Below are positions 18,406 through 27,290 of a DNA stretch of 64,000 bases, one piece after another. Position 1 is the first letter of the stretch. Every line of letters begins with the position of its first letter. The stretch lies in the NCBI GenBank assembly GCA_963677785.2, contig CAXXDH010000003.1, positions 1,736,001 to 1,800,000 on the forward strand. Direction: 5' to 3'. The notes under the pieces are model-generated. The model saw only the letters and a list, made by a program, of their open reading frames with translations, was not told the DNA's origin and searched no databases. Source of the stretch: G963665495 sp963677785. Its GTDB lineage: Bacteria > Desulfobacterota > Desulfovibrionia > Desulfovibrionales > Desulfovibrionaceae. A program made the translations under genes and the position numbers.

Positions 18406-20292
18406 ATGTCCGACGCATCCGCACCCCGTTCCGATCGCAGCTCTGTTTTGACGCAGCCCCGTTTTCTGCCCATGAACCGTGACGAAATGCAGCGGCTGGG
18501 CTGGGACGCGCTTGATGTGCTGCTGGTCAGCGGCGACGCCTATGTAGACCATCCGAGTTTCGGCGTTCCTCTTCTGGGGCGCTGGCTCGTACGCCATGGC
18601 TGGCGCGTGGGCATAGTGGCCCAGCCGCGCTGGGACCGTCCCGACGACCTGACCCGCATGGGCCGTCCGCGGCTCTACGCCGGGGTCAGCGCCGGGAGTC
18701 TGGATTCCATGCTGGCCCACTATACGGCCTTTCGCAAAAAGCGCCATGACGACGCCTACACGCCCGGCGGACAGGCCGGAAGCCGACCCAACCGCGCCAG
18801 CATAGTGTACGCCAATCTGCTGCGCCAGGCTTTCCCCGGACTGCCCGTGATTCTGGGCGGCATCGAAGCCTCCCTGCGGCGGACTTCCCATTATGATTTC
18901 TGGTCCGATGCCGTCCGCCGTCCGCTGGTGCTGGACAGCAAGGCCACGGCCATTGCCTACGGCATGGGCGAACGCGCGGTGCTGGCCCTGGCCGGACTCT
19001 TCGACGGGCTCGATCCGGACATGGTGCGCGACCCCCGGCGACTCAGACCGTTGCTCGCCCGGATTCCGGGTTTGGCATTTGCCGGAAGCCCGGAAGACCT
19101 GCCGCCGGAAACGCCGGTGCTGGAGCTGCCGTCCCATGAGGATATTCTTGCGGATCCGCAGGCCCTGATTCGGGCCACTGCTTTGCTCGAACAGCAGGTG
19201 CACCAGGACAAGGCCGCGGCAGTCCAGTCCGCGGGCGGGCGCCAGGTAATCCTGACCCGTCCGGGTTCCTGCCTGGAGTCGGACGAGCTGGACCTGCTGG
19301 CGTCTTTACCCTATACGCGCTTGCCGCATCCTTGCTATACGCAGCGCATCCCGGCCGCGGATATGATCCGTACCAGCGTGACCACGCACCGGGGCTGCGC
19401 GGGCGGGTGCTCGTTCTGCACGCTGGCCCTGCACCAGGGGCGGCGAATCCGTTCGCGCAGCAAGGAATCGGTGCTGCAGGAGGTACGGCGTATCGCCAAA
19501 ACACCGGGCTGGACCGGCAGCATCAGCGATGTGGGCGGTCCCAGCGCCAATATGTGGGGAGCGCACTGCGCCGCTGATCCGTCCAGCTGCGTACGCGCCA
19601 GCTGTCTGACACCGCGCATCTGCCCGTTTTTCAAGGTCCGCCAGGCGGATTTCGTGGAATTGCTGCGCGCGGTCTCCAGGCTGGATTCGGTCAAGCACGT
19701 ACGTGTGGCCAGCGGCTGGCGTATTGATCTGGCGCTGTCTGAAATGCCCGCATTGTCAGGGCTGATCCGCGAGTTTGTGGGAGGGCAGGCCAAGGTGGCG
19801 CCCGAGCACTGCGTGGACAGCGTGCTTGAATTGATGCGCAAGCCGACCTTCGACGCCTTTGAAGCCTTTTTGCGGCTGTTCGCCGAACAGTCCCGCAAGG
19901 CCGGGAAGGAGCAGTACGTGATTCCTTATCTGATGAGCGCCTTTCCGGGCTGCACGGACGCGGACATGCGTACGCTCTCCGGCTGGCTCAAAGCCAAGGG
20001 CTGGAAGCCCAACCAGGTGCAGTGCTTCATCCCTCTGCCGGGTACGGCCGCGGCAGCCATGTACTACGCGGAGACCGATCTTCAGGGACGTCCGATCTAC
20101 GTGGCCAAAACCGACGCCGCACGGCTCCGTCAGCATGCCATCCTGATTCCCACTGTGGGGCGGAAGCCGGGAAGCTCCAAAAAAAAGCCTGCCGGAGCGC
20201 ATAAAAAAACAGACGAGCCCCGCTGGCGCAAGAGCGCGCCGGACGGATCATTGAAGCGGGGAAGAAAGCCGAAGCGGGCGAAACACTCCTGA
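18406..20292 (+). CDS. YgiQ-family radical SAM protein
   Basis: 628 residues. The cobalamin-binding-like N-terminal part begins DVLLVSGDAYVDHPSFGVPL, the YgiQ hallmark. The radical SAM cluster motif CAGGCSFC (CX3CX2C) lies at about residue 330 in TTHRGCAGGCSFCTLALHQG. The C-terminal DUF3362-type segment reads VQCFIPLPGTAAAAMYY, followed by a very basic tail. The reaction of YgiQ proteins is not established. The stop is one base from the stop of the convergent exonuclease gene. Confidence 0.92.
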   Translation: MSDASAPRSDRSSVLTQPRFLPMNRDEMQRLGWDALDVLLVSGDAYVDHPSFGVPLLGRWLVRHGWRVGIVAQPRWDRPDDLTRMGRPRLYAGVSAGSLDSMLAHYTAFRKKRHDDAYTPGGQAGSRPNRASIVYANLLRQAFPGLPVILGGIEASLRRTSHYDFWSDAVRRPLVLDSKATAIAYGMGERAVLALAGLFDGLDPDMVRDPRRLRPLLARIPGLAFAGSPEDLPPETPVLELPSHEDILADPQALIRATALLEQQVHQDKAAAVQSAGGRQVILTRPGSCLESDELDLLASLPYTRLPHPCYTQRIPAADMIRTSVTTHRGCAGGCSFCTLALHQGRRIRSRSKESVLQEVRRIAKTPGWTGSISDVGGPSANMWGAHCAADPSSCVRASCLTPRICPFFKVRQADFVELLRAVSRLDSVKHVRVASGWRIDLALSEMPALSGLIREFVGGQAKVAPEHCVDSVLELMRKPTFDAFEAFLRLFAEQSRKAGKEQYVIPYLMSAFPGCTDADMRTLSGWLKAKGWKPNQVQCFIPLPGTAAAAMYYAETDLQGRPIYVAKTDAARLRQHAILIPTVGRKPGSSKKKPAGAHKKTDEPRWRKSAPDGSLKRGRKPKRAKHS

Positions 20293-20293
20293 G

Positions 20294-21142
20294 CTAAAGT
20301 TCTCCCCGGTCGTGCGCGCTGCGGATTTCCTCCAGCAGCCAGCGGTGCGGCTGGACAGGGTTGTAGCCGGGCGTTGGGATTTCCAGCCGGTGCGAGCCGT
20401 TGAAGGGCGTGTCGTCCAGCAGCAGGTTGTAGGCATGGCAGGCCAGGACTTCCAGGCTGAGCACATCTTCAATGTTGTAGGCCAGGAGCGTATCCAGAAT
20501 GCGTTCGTCCTTGCGCTGTTCGTAGGCGCGCCAGAGCAGCACCGCATCGTAGCCGTTGACGCCGTCCAGGTCGCCGCGGTCCAGTCCGAAATGTTTTTCA
20601 CAGGCTTTGAGTCCGCCCCGGACACCGGCCGCGCCGAGCACGAAGCGCAGGTCGAGATGCGCCTGGGGCAGTTTGAGCCCCATGCAGCGTTCGATGCACG
20701 GAATGTCGAAACATTTGCCATTGAAGGTCACCAGCAGGGAGTAGTCCTGGATGTCCGTGGCGAAATCCTCCAGATTGCGCCCGCTGACGTAGGAATGGAC
20801 CTGCGAACCGTCGTAAAAGGATATGGCTGTGATGGCTTCGTTTGGCGGTCCCAAACCAGTTGACTCGATGTCCAGATAGGCCGCGTTTTCATGGAACGCA
20901 CCGAAAAGACGCCAGAGTTGCTTGGCCGGAAGACACTTCTCGAACCAGGATATGTCGCGCGCCTCCAGGTGCTGCCGGGATTCTTCCAGGTGCTGCAGAT
21001 AAAAGCGGGTCTTGCCCCCGAGTACGGACTCCGGCGCCGGATGGTCCAGAATGCTCTCCCAGGAGGTGTAGCCCGCATCCCAAAGTTTGCGTTCGGATTT
21101 TATGCCGACCGAGGGAATGTGGCAAAAAGTGTTTTGTAGCAT
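20294..21142 (-). CDS. RNase H-like exonuclease, YprB-type
   Basis: 282 residues. After an N-terminal helix-rich part (about 1-85), a ribonuclease-H-like exonuclease domain starts with YLDIESTGL (Asp91, Glu93), followed by VTFNGKCFDIPCIE and a late YNIEDVLSLE. These fit the acidic DEDD catalytic set of the YprB/RNase_H_2 family. It probably acts on nucleic-acid ends, with the substrate unknown. The start ATG 21142 gives the family-like N-terminus MLQNTFCHIPSVG. An upstream ATG at 21178 is possible. Confidence 0.83.
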   Translation of the reverse strand: MLQNTFCHIPSVGIKSERKLWDAGYTSWESILDHPAPESVLGGKTRFYLQHLEESRQHLEARDISWFEKCLPAKQLWRLFGAFHENAAYLDIESTGLGPPNEAITAISFYDGSQVHSYVSGRNLEDFATDIQDYSLLVTFNGKCFDIPCIERCMGLKLPQAHLDLRFVLGAAGVRGGLKACEKHFGLDRGDLDGVNGYDAVLLWRAYEQRKDERILDTLLAYNIEDVLSLEVLACHAYNLLLDDTPFNGSHRLEIPTPGYNPVQPHRWLLEEIRSAHDRGEL

Positions 21143-21734
21143 TCCCCAAGTATAACACCGGCCGGAGGGGCAAGGCAAATGCTGCGTCGGGGGAGTATTC
21201 AGAACATTTAGTCTTGCGGCGTACGACCTTTTTGGCGGTGTTGTTTACTTCGGTTGTGTCCGGTCTGACGGTCGAAACACTATTTTGTGCGATAACAGAA
21301 CAGTGAAACGCAATAAGGAGTAAAAGGGCCGTATTGCATGCTGCCGGTAACACTTCCGGTGTATCAAAAATGAACGGTGGGGGCTGCTGCGCTTGCCGGA
21401 TTTTTGTGCGGGGCTGACGCAAGGCCGCGTCCGGCGGCTGGGGCGCAGCAGGAAGAAGCCTCGTATCCGCTATGGCTGCTGCAAACTGGCGGAACTTTTG
21501 GCACTGATTTGGCAAGATTCAATATGCAACGGATCCTCGGCATCTTCGGTTTTTGGCATTGCCTGCTGCGGCTGAAATTGCCGGTCCTTCCTCCACAGAG
21601 AGTGTGCCAATGCCCATGGCGCGCTCTCTTTTTATTTGCATGGCAAGGGCGGAAATAATCCGGCCCGCACCGGTCCTGCTTTTTTTGGGGAATTGGATTG
21701 CGGTGTTTGCTTTGAAGCAAGAGCAGGTATTTGG

Positions 21735-21766
21735 AGAGGCGTTGCGGGTGCAACGCCTCTGTTTCC
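21735..21766 (+). terminator. Hairpin, possible terminator
   Basis: A perfect 11-bp stem AGAGGCGTTGC/GCAACGCCTCT with loop GGGT, followed by a short T-run (GTTTCCC). Confidence 0.45.
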
Positions 21767-21911
21767 CTGTGGTTCGGCGGTGGCGGTTGGAAATTTGAGC
21801 GAACGGGAGATATTTTCCGCACAACGAATCCGGATTTTTTGCCCCTGTACCGGTTTCGCAGTGCTCCCTGCCTGCCCCCGTTCGCTCGGGAGTGGTCTTT
21901 TTGAGACGCGT

Positions 21912-21934
21912 TTTTCTGAATTTTATTCAGAAAA
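21912..21934 (-). terminator. AT-rich hairpin after the outer-membrane gene
   Basis: A perfect 10-bp stem TTTTCTGAAT/ATTCAGAAAA with a 3-base loop, 15 bases past the stop of the minus-strand gene at 21949. The T-tail is weak. Confidence 0.4.
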
Positions 21935-21948
21935 CGTTGTTTTTTGTT

Positions 21949-22815
21949 TTAGAAAATAAACGCCAGACGGATGCCGAACAGCGTCGTGGGGATACCGTTA
22001 TAGGTACTGACATCTGTTTTGAAATAAGGCAGCAACTGGGTATTGTCAGTAAGCATGTAGCCGAAGGAAACGCCCACGGTGTGCCTGCTGTCCCAGTCGT
22101 GCTGGTTCTGTCCGTCGATAGTCGTTTCTCCCGTGTATTTGTAGAAATAGTCGGCAGATCCGAAGAATTCCTTGGTAAAACTGTAGCTCAAGTGCGCCTC
22201 GCCGCCGACGCTGGGATCCTGGGACATGGTGGACTTTTCAAGATATGCGTTGTTGACGTCGTCGTTGTTGAAATAGAATTCGCAATTGACGGTCATTTCA
22301 AGCCAGGTGTTTTCGCCAAACCCCTTGGCCACGGTCACTTCCTGTTTTGTGGAAAAACGGTTGGCTCCGAGATTGACTGCATTGGTACGGTCGTATTTTC
22401 CTGTGGGCAGAGTGAGGAACGGACTGTATCCGAAAATGAATTTGTTTTCCTTGTCATTAATGAACCAGACGGTGGCTGCGAGCGTCAAATCACCGATCCC
22501 GGAGGACTGCGAGTCTACAAGACTGGCCTCGCCCACAGGCAGAATGAACTGCGGGTCAATGGTGAACGGTCCGATCTGGGTAAAATACACTGGGCGTATA
22601 ATGGCGATATTGGAAGTAAAGTCTGTGGAACTGTTTAGCTTGTCTCCTTTGGCGTACAATTCGTTTCCAAAACTGTGCTCGTAATAAAAAGCCATGAAAA
22701 ACGATCCAGGATCAAGTGGAAGATAATCCCGTGCGTTGTTCGCCAGAGCGTTGCAGGGAAGAAGAAGCAAAAGACATACGCATGCGACCCATGCTACCTT
22801 GATGAGAGTTTTCAC
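21949..22815 (-). CDS. Outer-membrane transporter-like protein (phenol MetA-pathway family)
   Basis: 288 residues from a GTG with GAGGAG upstream. The N-terminus VKTLIKVAWVACVCLLLLLP followed by NALANNARDYLP is a clear signal peptide. The mature part alternates like a beta-barrel and contains LPVGEASLVDSQSSGIGDL, LTLPTGKYD and a C-terminal aromatic end (GIRLAFIF). This matches the putative MetA-pathway-of-phenol-degradation outer-membrane family (PF13557-like). It is probably a porin for a small hydrophobic compound. The divergent sigma-54 activator at 24078 is its nearest regulator, so control by it is a reasonable guess, but no good -24/-12 site was found upstream. Confidence 0.82.
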   Translation of the reverse strand: MKTLIKVAWVACVCLLLLLPCNALANNARDYLPLDPGSFFMAFYYEHSFGNELYAKGDKLNSSTDFTSNIAIIRPVYFTQIGPFTIDPQFILPVGEASLVDSQSSGIGDLTLAATVWFINDKENKFIFGYSPFLTLPTGKYDRTNAVNLGANRFSTKQEVTVAKGFGENTWLEMTVNCEFYFNNDDVNNAYLEKSTMSQDPSVGGEAHLSYSFTKEFFGSADYFYKYTGETTIDGQNQHDWDSRHTVGVSFGYMLTDNTQLLPYFKTDVSTYNGIPTTLFGIRLAFIF

Positions 22816-24077
22816 AGTTTGCTCCTCAATGTAATCTAAAGTGTTGTTCCACAAAGTTGCAAAAGGGAATTGCAAACGCCCAGTTCTCTTTTGCAAAGGC
22901 CCCAGTGCCTTGTTTGCCCCGCAATCTCTGCCATTGCGAGTGCCGCAAGGTACGGATTGTTATGGGGAGACATCGTTTCCCCATGTTCGCAAACAAACTT
23001 CTGTAACGCCCCGTCACGCTGATCAAATTACATCCCCGAACGTTTATGCCTGTTTTTTGCACCTGACGGATTAGCGGTGATGCTTCGTATGAATGAGGCA
23101 TACGGCGTCCTCAAGCCCGGAACAAAAAACAAGGTCATTACTGTCTCTGGGAACGTTATGAGTGTAGTGAACATGTCCTCCCGGTTTGATGGTTATGGAT
23201 TGCATTGCAAGGCAAGAGACGCGCCGCAAACGGGGCTTTGCGACGGAAAAGCAGAAGTGCACTAAAGTGCGTTTCGCTTTGTTCTTTCCAAAACAGTGCA
23301 TCACTTCATATGTTGTTGTGATACTTTTGGAATGAGATGTTTCGCATAAAGATTCCATAGGTCGTTAGCGTTGAAAACAAAGAGTGAAATAGTGTCTGTA
23401 GTGCTTATTGATCAACATTCCATATGCTTATCGACATATGGGATCACTTTTTATTTTGTGTATTGCTATGGAGTCCAAAATGCTGATTTTGTTTCTGACT
23501 TGTTTTCATTTCATTTTAAAAAGTGTTCGGATTTTTATTTTGTGTTCCAAAAACGAACAGAAGTATCAGCGTATTTGGATGCACTTCCTCAGTGAAAAAC
23601 AATGGATTTCGAACAATGCCCCAGTAAAGGCATATAGTTGTGAGAAAGCATGTTTTCAAAAGAATAAATTATGTATTATTTACTAATACAAGCAAATAGT
23701 AAGCCAATTTTGAATGTGTTATTTGAATTATATCCAAGAATAAGATTTTTTTATAATGTTAATTTTTTTAACTTGAATACAAATTATATTTTTTAATATT
23801 GAACGAATATTTAGAATATGAACATAAAAATTTTTTGTATTTCGGTATGGCTAGTGCATAATGTTATTTAGATTCCCAAAATTATTTAACGAGTATGTCT
23901 TTCATGTGTTGATAGTTTTTTATTTGTTAAAATATTTATTTGTTAGTAGTTTGATGTTTAAAAAATAAGTTGAATATTAAATAGAGAAAAATAATTGATT
24001 GATACATGTATATTTCTGTGCATCGCAACATACACATTGTAGAAAAATGAACAATCTCGAAAAAACAGGGAAAAAGT
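22816..24077. other. 1.26-kb divergent intergenic region, AT-rich right half
   Basis: No supported gene. 22816-23270 has ordinary composition. From about 23271 the DNA becomes very AT-rich, and 23680-24060 is extreme, with long T and A runs. Possible operator-like symmetry: GCACT-AA-AGTGC at 23259-23270, and CCATATG-N8-CATATGG at 23420-23441 with another CATATG near 23308. A TTGTAT (23835) with CATAAT (23857) could be a promoter for the activator at 24078. Short frames at 23371-23686 have no family and look like chance. Confidence 0.5.
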
Positions 24078-26072
24078 ATGGCTTCAACTTTTATCATCAC
24101 ATCTCCATCCGTTCAGTTCACAGAGATGGTCAGAAGTGTATCTAGGGAGTTGAATATTCGGTGTATTATCATTGAAGCAGTGCTTAAACACGCGCTTGAA
24201 GAGACACTCTCCTGTTGCCGTGAAAATGATGTCGCAGCGATTATAAGCCGCGGAGGCACAGCAGACATGATCCGTCAGGCGACCGACATTCCTGTTCTGG
24301 AGGCTGAAGCCAATGATTTCGATATCTTGATTTCATTGATGGATGCCAAAACGATTTCCAAAAAAATCGCCTACGTTCAGTATGCCGGCGAGGTCATCGA
24401 AGAATTGCCGCGTGTGACGGAATTGCTGCAGCTGGACGTGCAACAGTATTATTTCAGAACAGATGCGGAAATGCTCCTGGCCATAACAAAGGCGCAGCAG
24501 GATGGGTATGAAGTCATTGTCAGCTGGAGCGACAGTGCGCGCAAGAAATGCGACGCGATGGGGCTGTGGTGTGTGCTGGTTACCTCCAGCCGCAGGACAG
24601 TGGTGGAATTGTTTCGCAGGGCCAAATTGATTCGGGATATTCATGACAAGGAGAGGGATTACCGGAAACAGTTGGTGACGGCTTTTGATCTTGTCCCGGA
24701 GGGGATACTGTATCTGGATGCGCAAAACAGGGTTTCTCTGATCAATCATGCCGGGCTGGAACTGCTTGATCTGCAACATGAGAACCAGATCGCAGGCCAA
24801 CCCATTACCGATCATATTGCTCATGACGTTTTTTTCCGCGTGCTTAACGACCGCAGGCGGCATTCCGGCAAAGTCATAGACGTTTTGGGAAAAAATGTTG
24901 TGCTGCGTTCCGCTCCTGTTTTATTGGACAACCGTTTTCTGGGAACGGTGCTCAGTCTGCAACGTGCCTCTGAAGTTGAAAAATTGGAACATGAGGTACG
25001 GCGCCAGGCGGTTTCATCAGGCATGACGGCCGATGCCCGTTTTATCGACCTGGAGAAAACCTGTTGTTCAAGGGCCATGCAGAAATGTTTGTCTCGCGCG
25101 TTAGGATACGCGAAAACCAACAGTACGATATTGATCATGGGTGAAAGTGGCACTGGGAAAGATTTGCTGGCCCAGAGCATTCACAACGCTTCACCCCGGA
25201 GTCGACATGCCTTTGTGGCTCTCAATTGTGCCGCATTGCCGCAACCCCTATTGGAGAGCGAATTGTTCGGTTATGACGAAGGAGCTTTTTCAGGTGCCAA
25301 ACGGGGAGGAAAACCAGGATATTTTGAACTGGCCCATGAAGGCACTCTTTTTTTGAATGAAGTAGGACTGATGCCCCTCAATATGCAATTGCAGCTCCTT
25401 CGAGTTCTTCAGGAAAAGCAGATTCTGCGCGTGGGGGGCAGAAAAATGATTCCGGCGGATGTGCGGGTCATCGCGGCCACCAACGCCAATCTGGAAGAAA
25501 AAGTCAAAGAGGGACGCTTCAGGCAGGATTTATTTTACCGGATTAGTGTCCTACACATTGCCATTCCTCCTTTGCGCCGGCGCATCCAGGATATTCCTCC
25601 GCTGGCCGAGCAGTATCTGCAAATGTTTTGCAAGGAATACGGCAGATCCATAAGCGGCTGCAGCGAAACGCTTGTGAAGGCCTTTCAGGGCCACACCTGG
25701 CCGGGAAACGTACGCGAGCTTGTCAATTACATGATGCGGCTGGCGGTCTGTTCGCCCGGTCCTTTGTTGTCTTTGGAGGATTTGGAACATGCGGACATAC
25801 GTCTCGAAAACTGTCAGGTTCAATCGTCCGAACGGGATATGATGCCGGAAGCAGCCTCTGCAAAGGATAAAATGCACACAAAGAAACTGCGGGGAGACTC
25901 CTCAATTCAGCTTCGTCCGGATACGCTGGTACGCATGGAGGAGGAGATCATTCGCTGGCACATGCGACGCTATAACGGCAACAGGGTGAAAATTTGCGAA
26001 GAACTGCAGATCAGCCGGACCACTCTATGGAAAAAGCTGAAATCAATGCAAAACGGCTCGCCTGAAGCATGA
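24078..26072 (+). CDS. PrpR-type sigma-54-dependent transcriptional activator
   Basis: 664 residues. The N-terminal propionate-catabolism-activator-like sensor domain spans about 5-185 (DVAAIISRGGTADMIRQATD). A PAS domain spans about 200-300 (GILYLDAQNRVSLINHAGLE), the AAA+ core about 325-560, and a Fis-type helix-turn-helix lies at the end (NRVKICEELQISRTTLWKKL). Walker A GESGTGKD is at 355-362. The sigma-54 contact loop is GAFSGA (402-407) rather than GAFTGA. Walker B reads LFLNE with Asn427 where Asp is expected, which may slow ATP hydrolysis. It probably senses a small organic molecule. The outer-membrane gene lies divergently upstream. Confidence 0.93.
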   Translation: MASTFIITSPSVQFTEMVRSVSRELNIRCIIIEAVLKHALEETLSCCRENDVAAIISRGGTADMIRQATDIPVLEAEANDFDILISLMDAKTISKKIAYVQYAGEVIEELPRVTELLQLDVQQYYFRTDAEMLLAITKAQQDGYEVIVSWSDSARKKCDAMGLWCVLVTSSRRTVVELFRRAKLIRDIHDKERDYRKQLVTAFDLVPEGILYLDAQNRVSLINHAGLELLDLQHENQIAGQPITDHIAHDVFFRVLNDRRRHSGKVIDVLGKNVVLRSAPVLLDNRFLGTVLSLQRASEVEKLEHEVRRQAVSSGMTADARFIDLEKTCCSRAMQKCLSRALGYAKTNSTILIMGESGTGKDLLAQSIHNASPRSRHAFVALNCAALPQPLLESELFGYDEGAFSGAKRGGKPGYFELAHEGTLFLNEVGLMPLNMQLQLLRVLQEKQILRVGGRKMIPADVRVIAATNANLEEKVKEGRFRQDLFYRISVLHIAIPPLRRRIQDIPPLAEQYLQMFCKEYGRSISGCSETLVKAFQGHTWPGNVRELVNYMMRLAVCSPGPLLSLEDLEHADIRLENCQVQSSERDMMPEAASAKDKMHTKKLRGDSSIQLRPDTLVRMEEEIIRWHMRRYNGNRVKICEELQISRTTLWKKLKSMQNGSPEA

Positions 26073-26141
26073 AAGACCCGATACAGTGGTGCAGGATCTG
26101 CGTGACGGCTCCCAATCAAAGCAGCTGCAGCTATGGGGAAG

Positions 26142-27290
26142 TTATTCTTCCGGCGAGCTTTCGAAAACGGCGTCATAACGCTGCTTGAACTCCGCAAATG
26201 TTCCATCGCTGATTGCCTGCCGTACGCCGCGCATCATTTCAAGGTAAAAGGACAGGTTATGAATGGTGTTCAGCCTGTAGGCCAGCAATTCGCGCGCTAT
26301 ATATAAGTGTCTGAGATAGGAGCGGGAAAAGTTGCGGCACGTATAGCAGTTGCATTGCGGATCCAGAGGCCCCTTGTCGTTTTTGTATTCGGCGCGTTTG
26401 ATATTGATTTTGCCTTGCGAGGTGAAGAGCGTGCCGGTCCGGGCATTGCGGGTCGGCAGGACGCAGTCGAACATGTCCACACCGCGTGAAACACCGTCCA
26501 GGATATCCGTAGGCGTACCGACTCCCATGAGGTAGCGGGGTTTTTCCTGCGGCAGCAGCGGGGCGGTCATGGACAGAATGCGGCGCATTTCACTGGTGTT
26601 TTCCCCGACGCTCAAACCACCGATGGCAAATCCGTCAAAAGGAATGGCGCAGAGTTCTTTGGCGCTGCGTTCGCGCAGTTCAGGATAAAAACCGCCCTGA
26701 ACAATACCGAAAAGCAGGCCCGGTCCTGTTCCTTGAGGGTACGCCTCTCTGCTGCGTTCGGCCCAGCGTGTGGTCAGCGCCACGGACTTTTCCGTATACT
26801 CTTGACTTGCCCCAAAAGCCACGCATTCGTCCAAGACCATCATGATGTCCGAATGCAGATTACGCTGGATTTGAACCACGCCCTCCGGATCGAAAAAATG
26901 TTTGGAGCCGTCAATGTGTGAGCGAAACGTCACGCCCGCCTCCGTGACCGTACGCAGCTGGGCCAGGCTGAACACCTGAAATCCGCCGCTGTCCGTCAGA
27001 AAGGGCAGATCGAGCGAGGCGAATCCATGCAATCCGCCCATATCCGCTATAAGCGCGTCTCCCGGACGCAGATGCAAATGGTAGGTATTGCCCAGAACAA
27101 TTTTAGCTCCCAGTTCGTGCAGATCACGCGGATCCAGTGATTTAACGCTGGCCTGCGTTCCCACAGGCATGAAAATGGGCGTGGGCACCGTGCCGTGGGC
27201 CGTGACCAAGCTGCCAAGGCGTGCTGCTCCATCCGTTGCCTGAATGGAAAAGTCGCCGGGAGTCCCTTGCAAGTCTGAAAATTGGTTCAT
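26142..27290 (-). CDS. tgt: Queuine tRNA-ribosyltransferase
   Basis: Exchanges guanine 34 for the queuosine precursor in tRNAs with GUN anticodons. 382 residues, normal length. It contains GGFQVFSLAQLR, the QGG substrate region (FGIVQGGFYPELRE), the catalytic Asp in DMFDCVLPTRNART, and zinc ligands in CNCYTCRNFSRSYLRHL. Its first four bases overlap the end of murJ, so the two are translationally coupled. Confidence 0.97.
   Translation of the reverse strand: MNQFSDLQGTPGDFSIQATDGAARLGSLVTAHGTVPTPIFMPVGTQASVKSLDPRDLHELGAKIVLGNTYHLHLRPGDALIADMGGLHGFASLDLPFLTDSGGFQVFSLAQLRTVTEAGVTFRSHIDGSKHFFDPEGVVQIQRNLHSDIMMVLDECVAFGASQEYTEKSVALTTRWAERSREAYPQGTGPGLLFGIVQGGFYPELRERSAKELCAIPFDGFAIGGLSVGENTSEMRRILSMTAPLLPQEKPRYLMGVGTPTDILDGVSRGVDMFDCVLPTRNARTGTLFTSQGKINIKRAEYKNDKGPLDPQCNCYTCRNFSRSYLRHLYIARELLAYRLNTIHNLSFYLEMMRGVRQAISDGTFAEFKQRYDAVFESSPEE

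Larger units (their letters stand above)
21143..21948. other. 806-base gap with possible decayed gene and hairpins
   Basis: No convincing gene. From 21315 on the plus strand there is AAGGAG, then short frames that read like a signal peptide only when a frame change is allowed near the G-run at 21374-21379 (AAALAGFLCGADARPRPAAG). The open frame then runs to 21658 with no recognisable family. A perfect 11-bp hairpin (21735-21745 with 21750-21760) could end any plus-strand transcript. Treated as non-coding or a gene relic. Confidence 0.4.

Noticed and set aside
22816..23100. Sigma-54 site upstream of the outer-membrane gene
   Set aside because: Several TTGC/GGCAC pairs exist, but none has the required 10-base spacing between the -24 GG and the -12 GC.
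23371..23686. Two short plus-strand frames in the AT-rich gap
   Set aside because: No ribosome site, no family, and Phe/Tyr/Cys-rich composition expected from AT-rich DNA.
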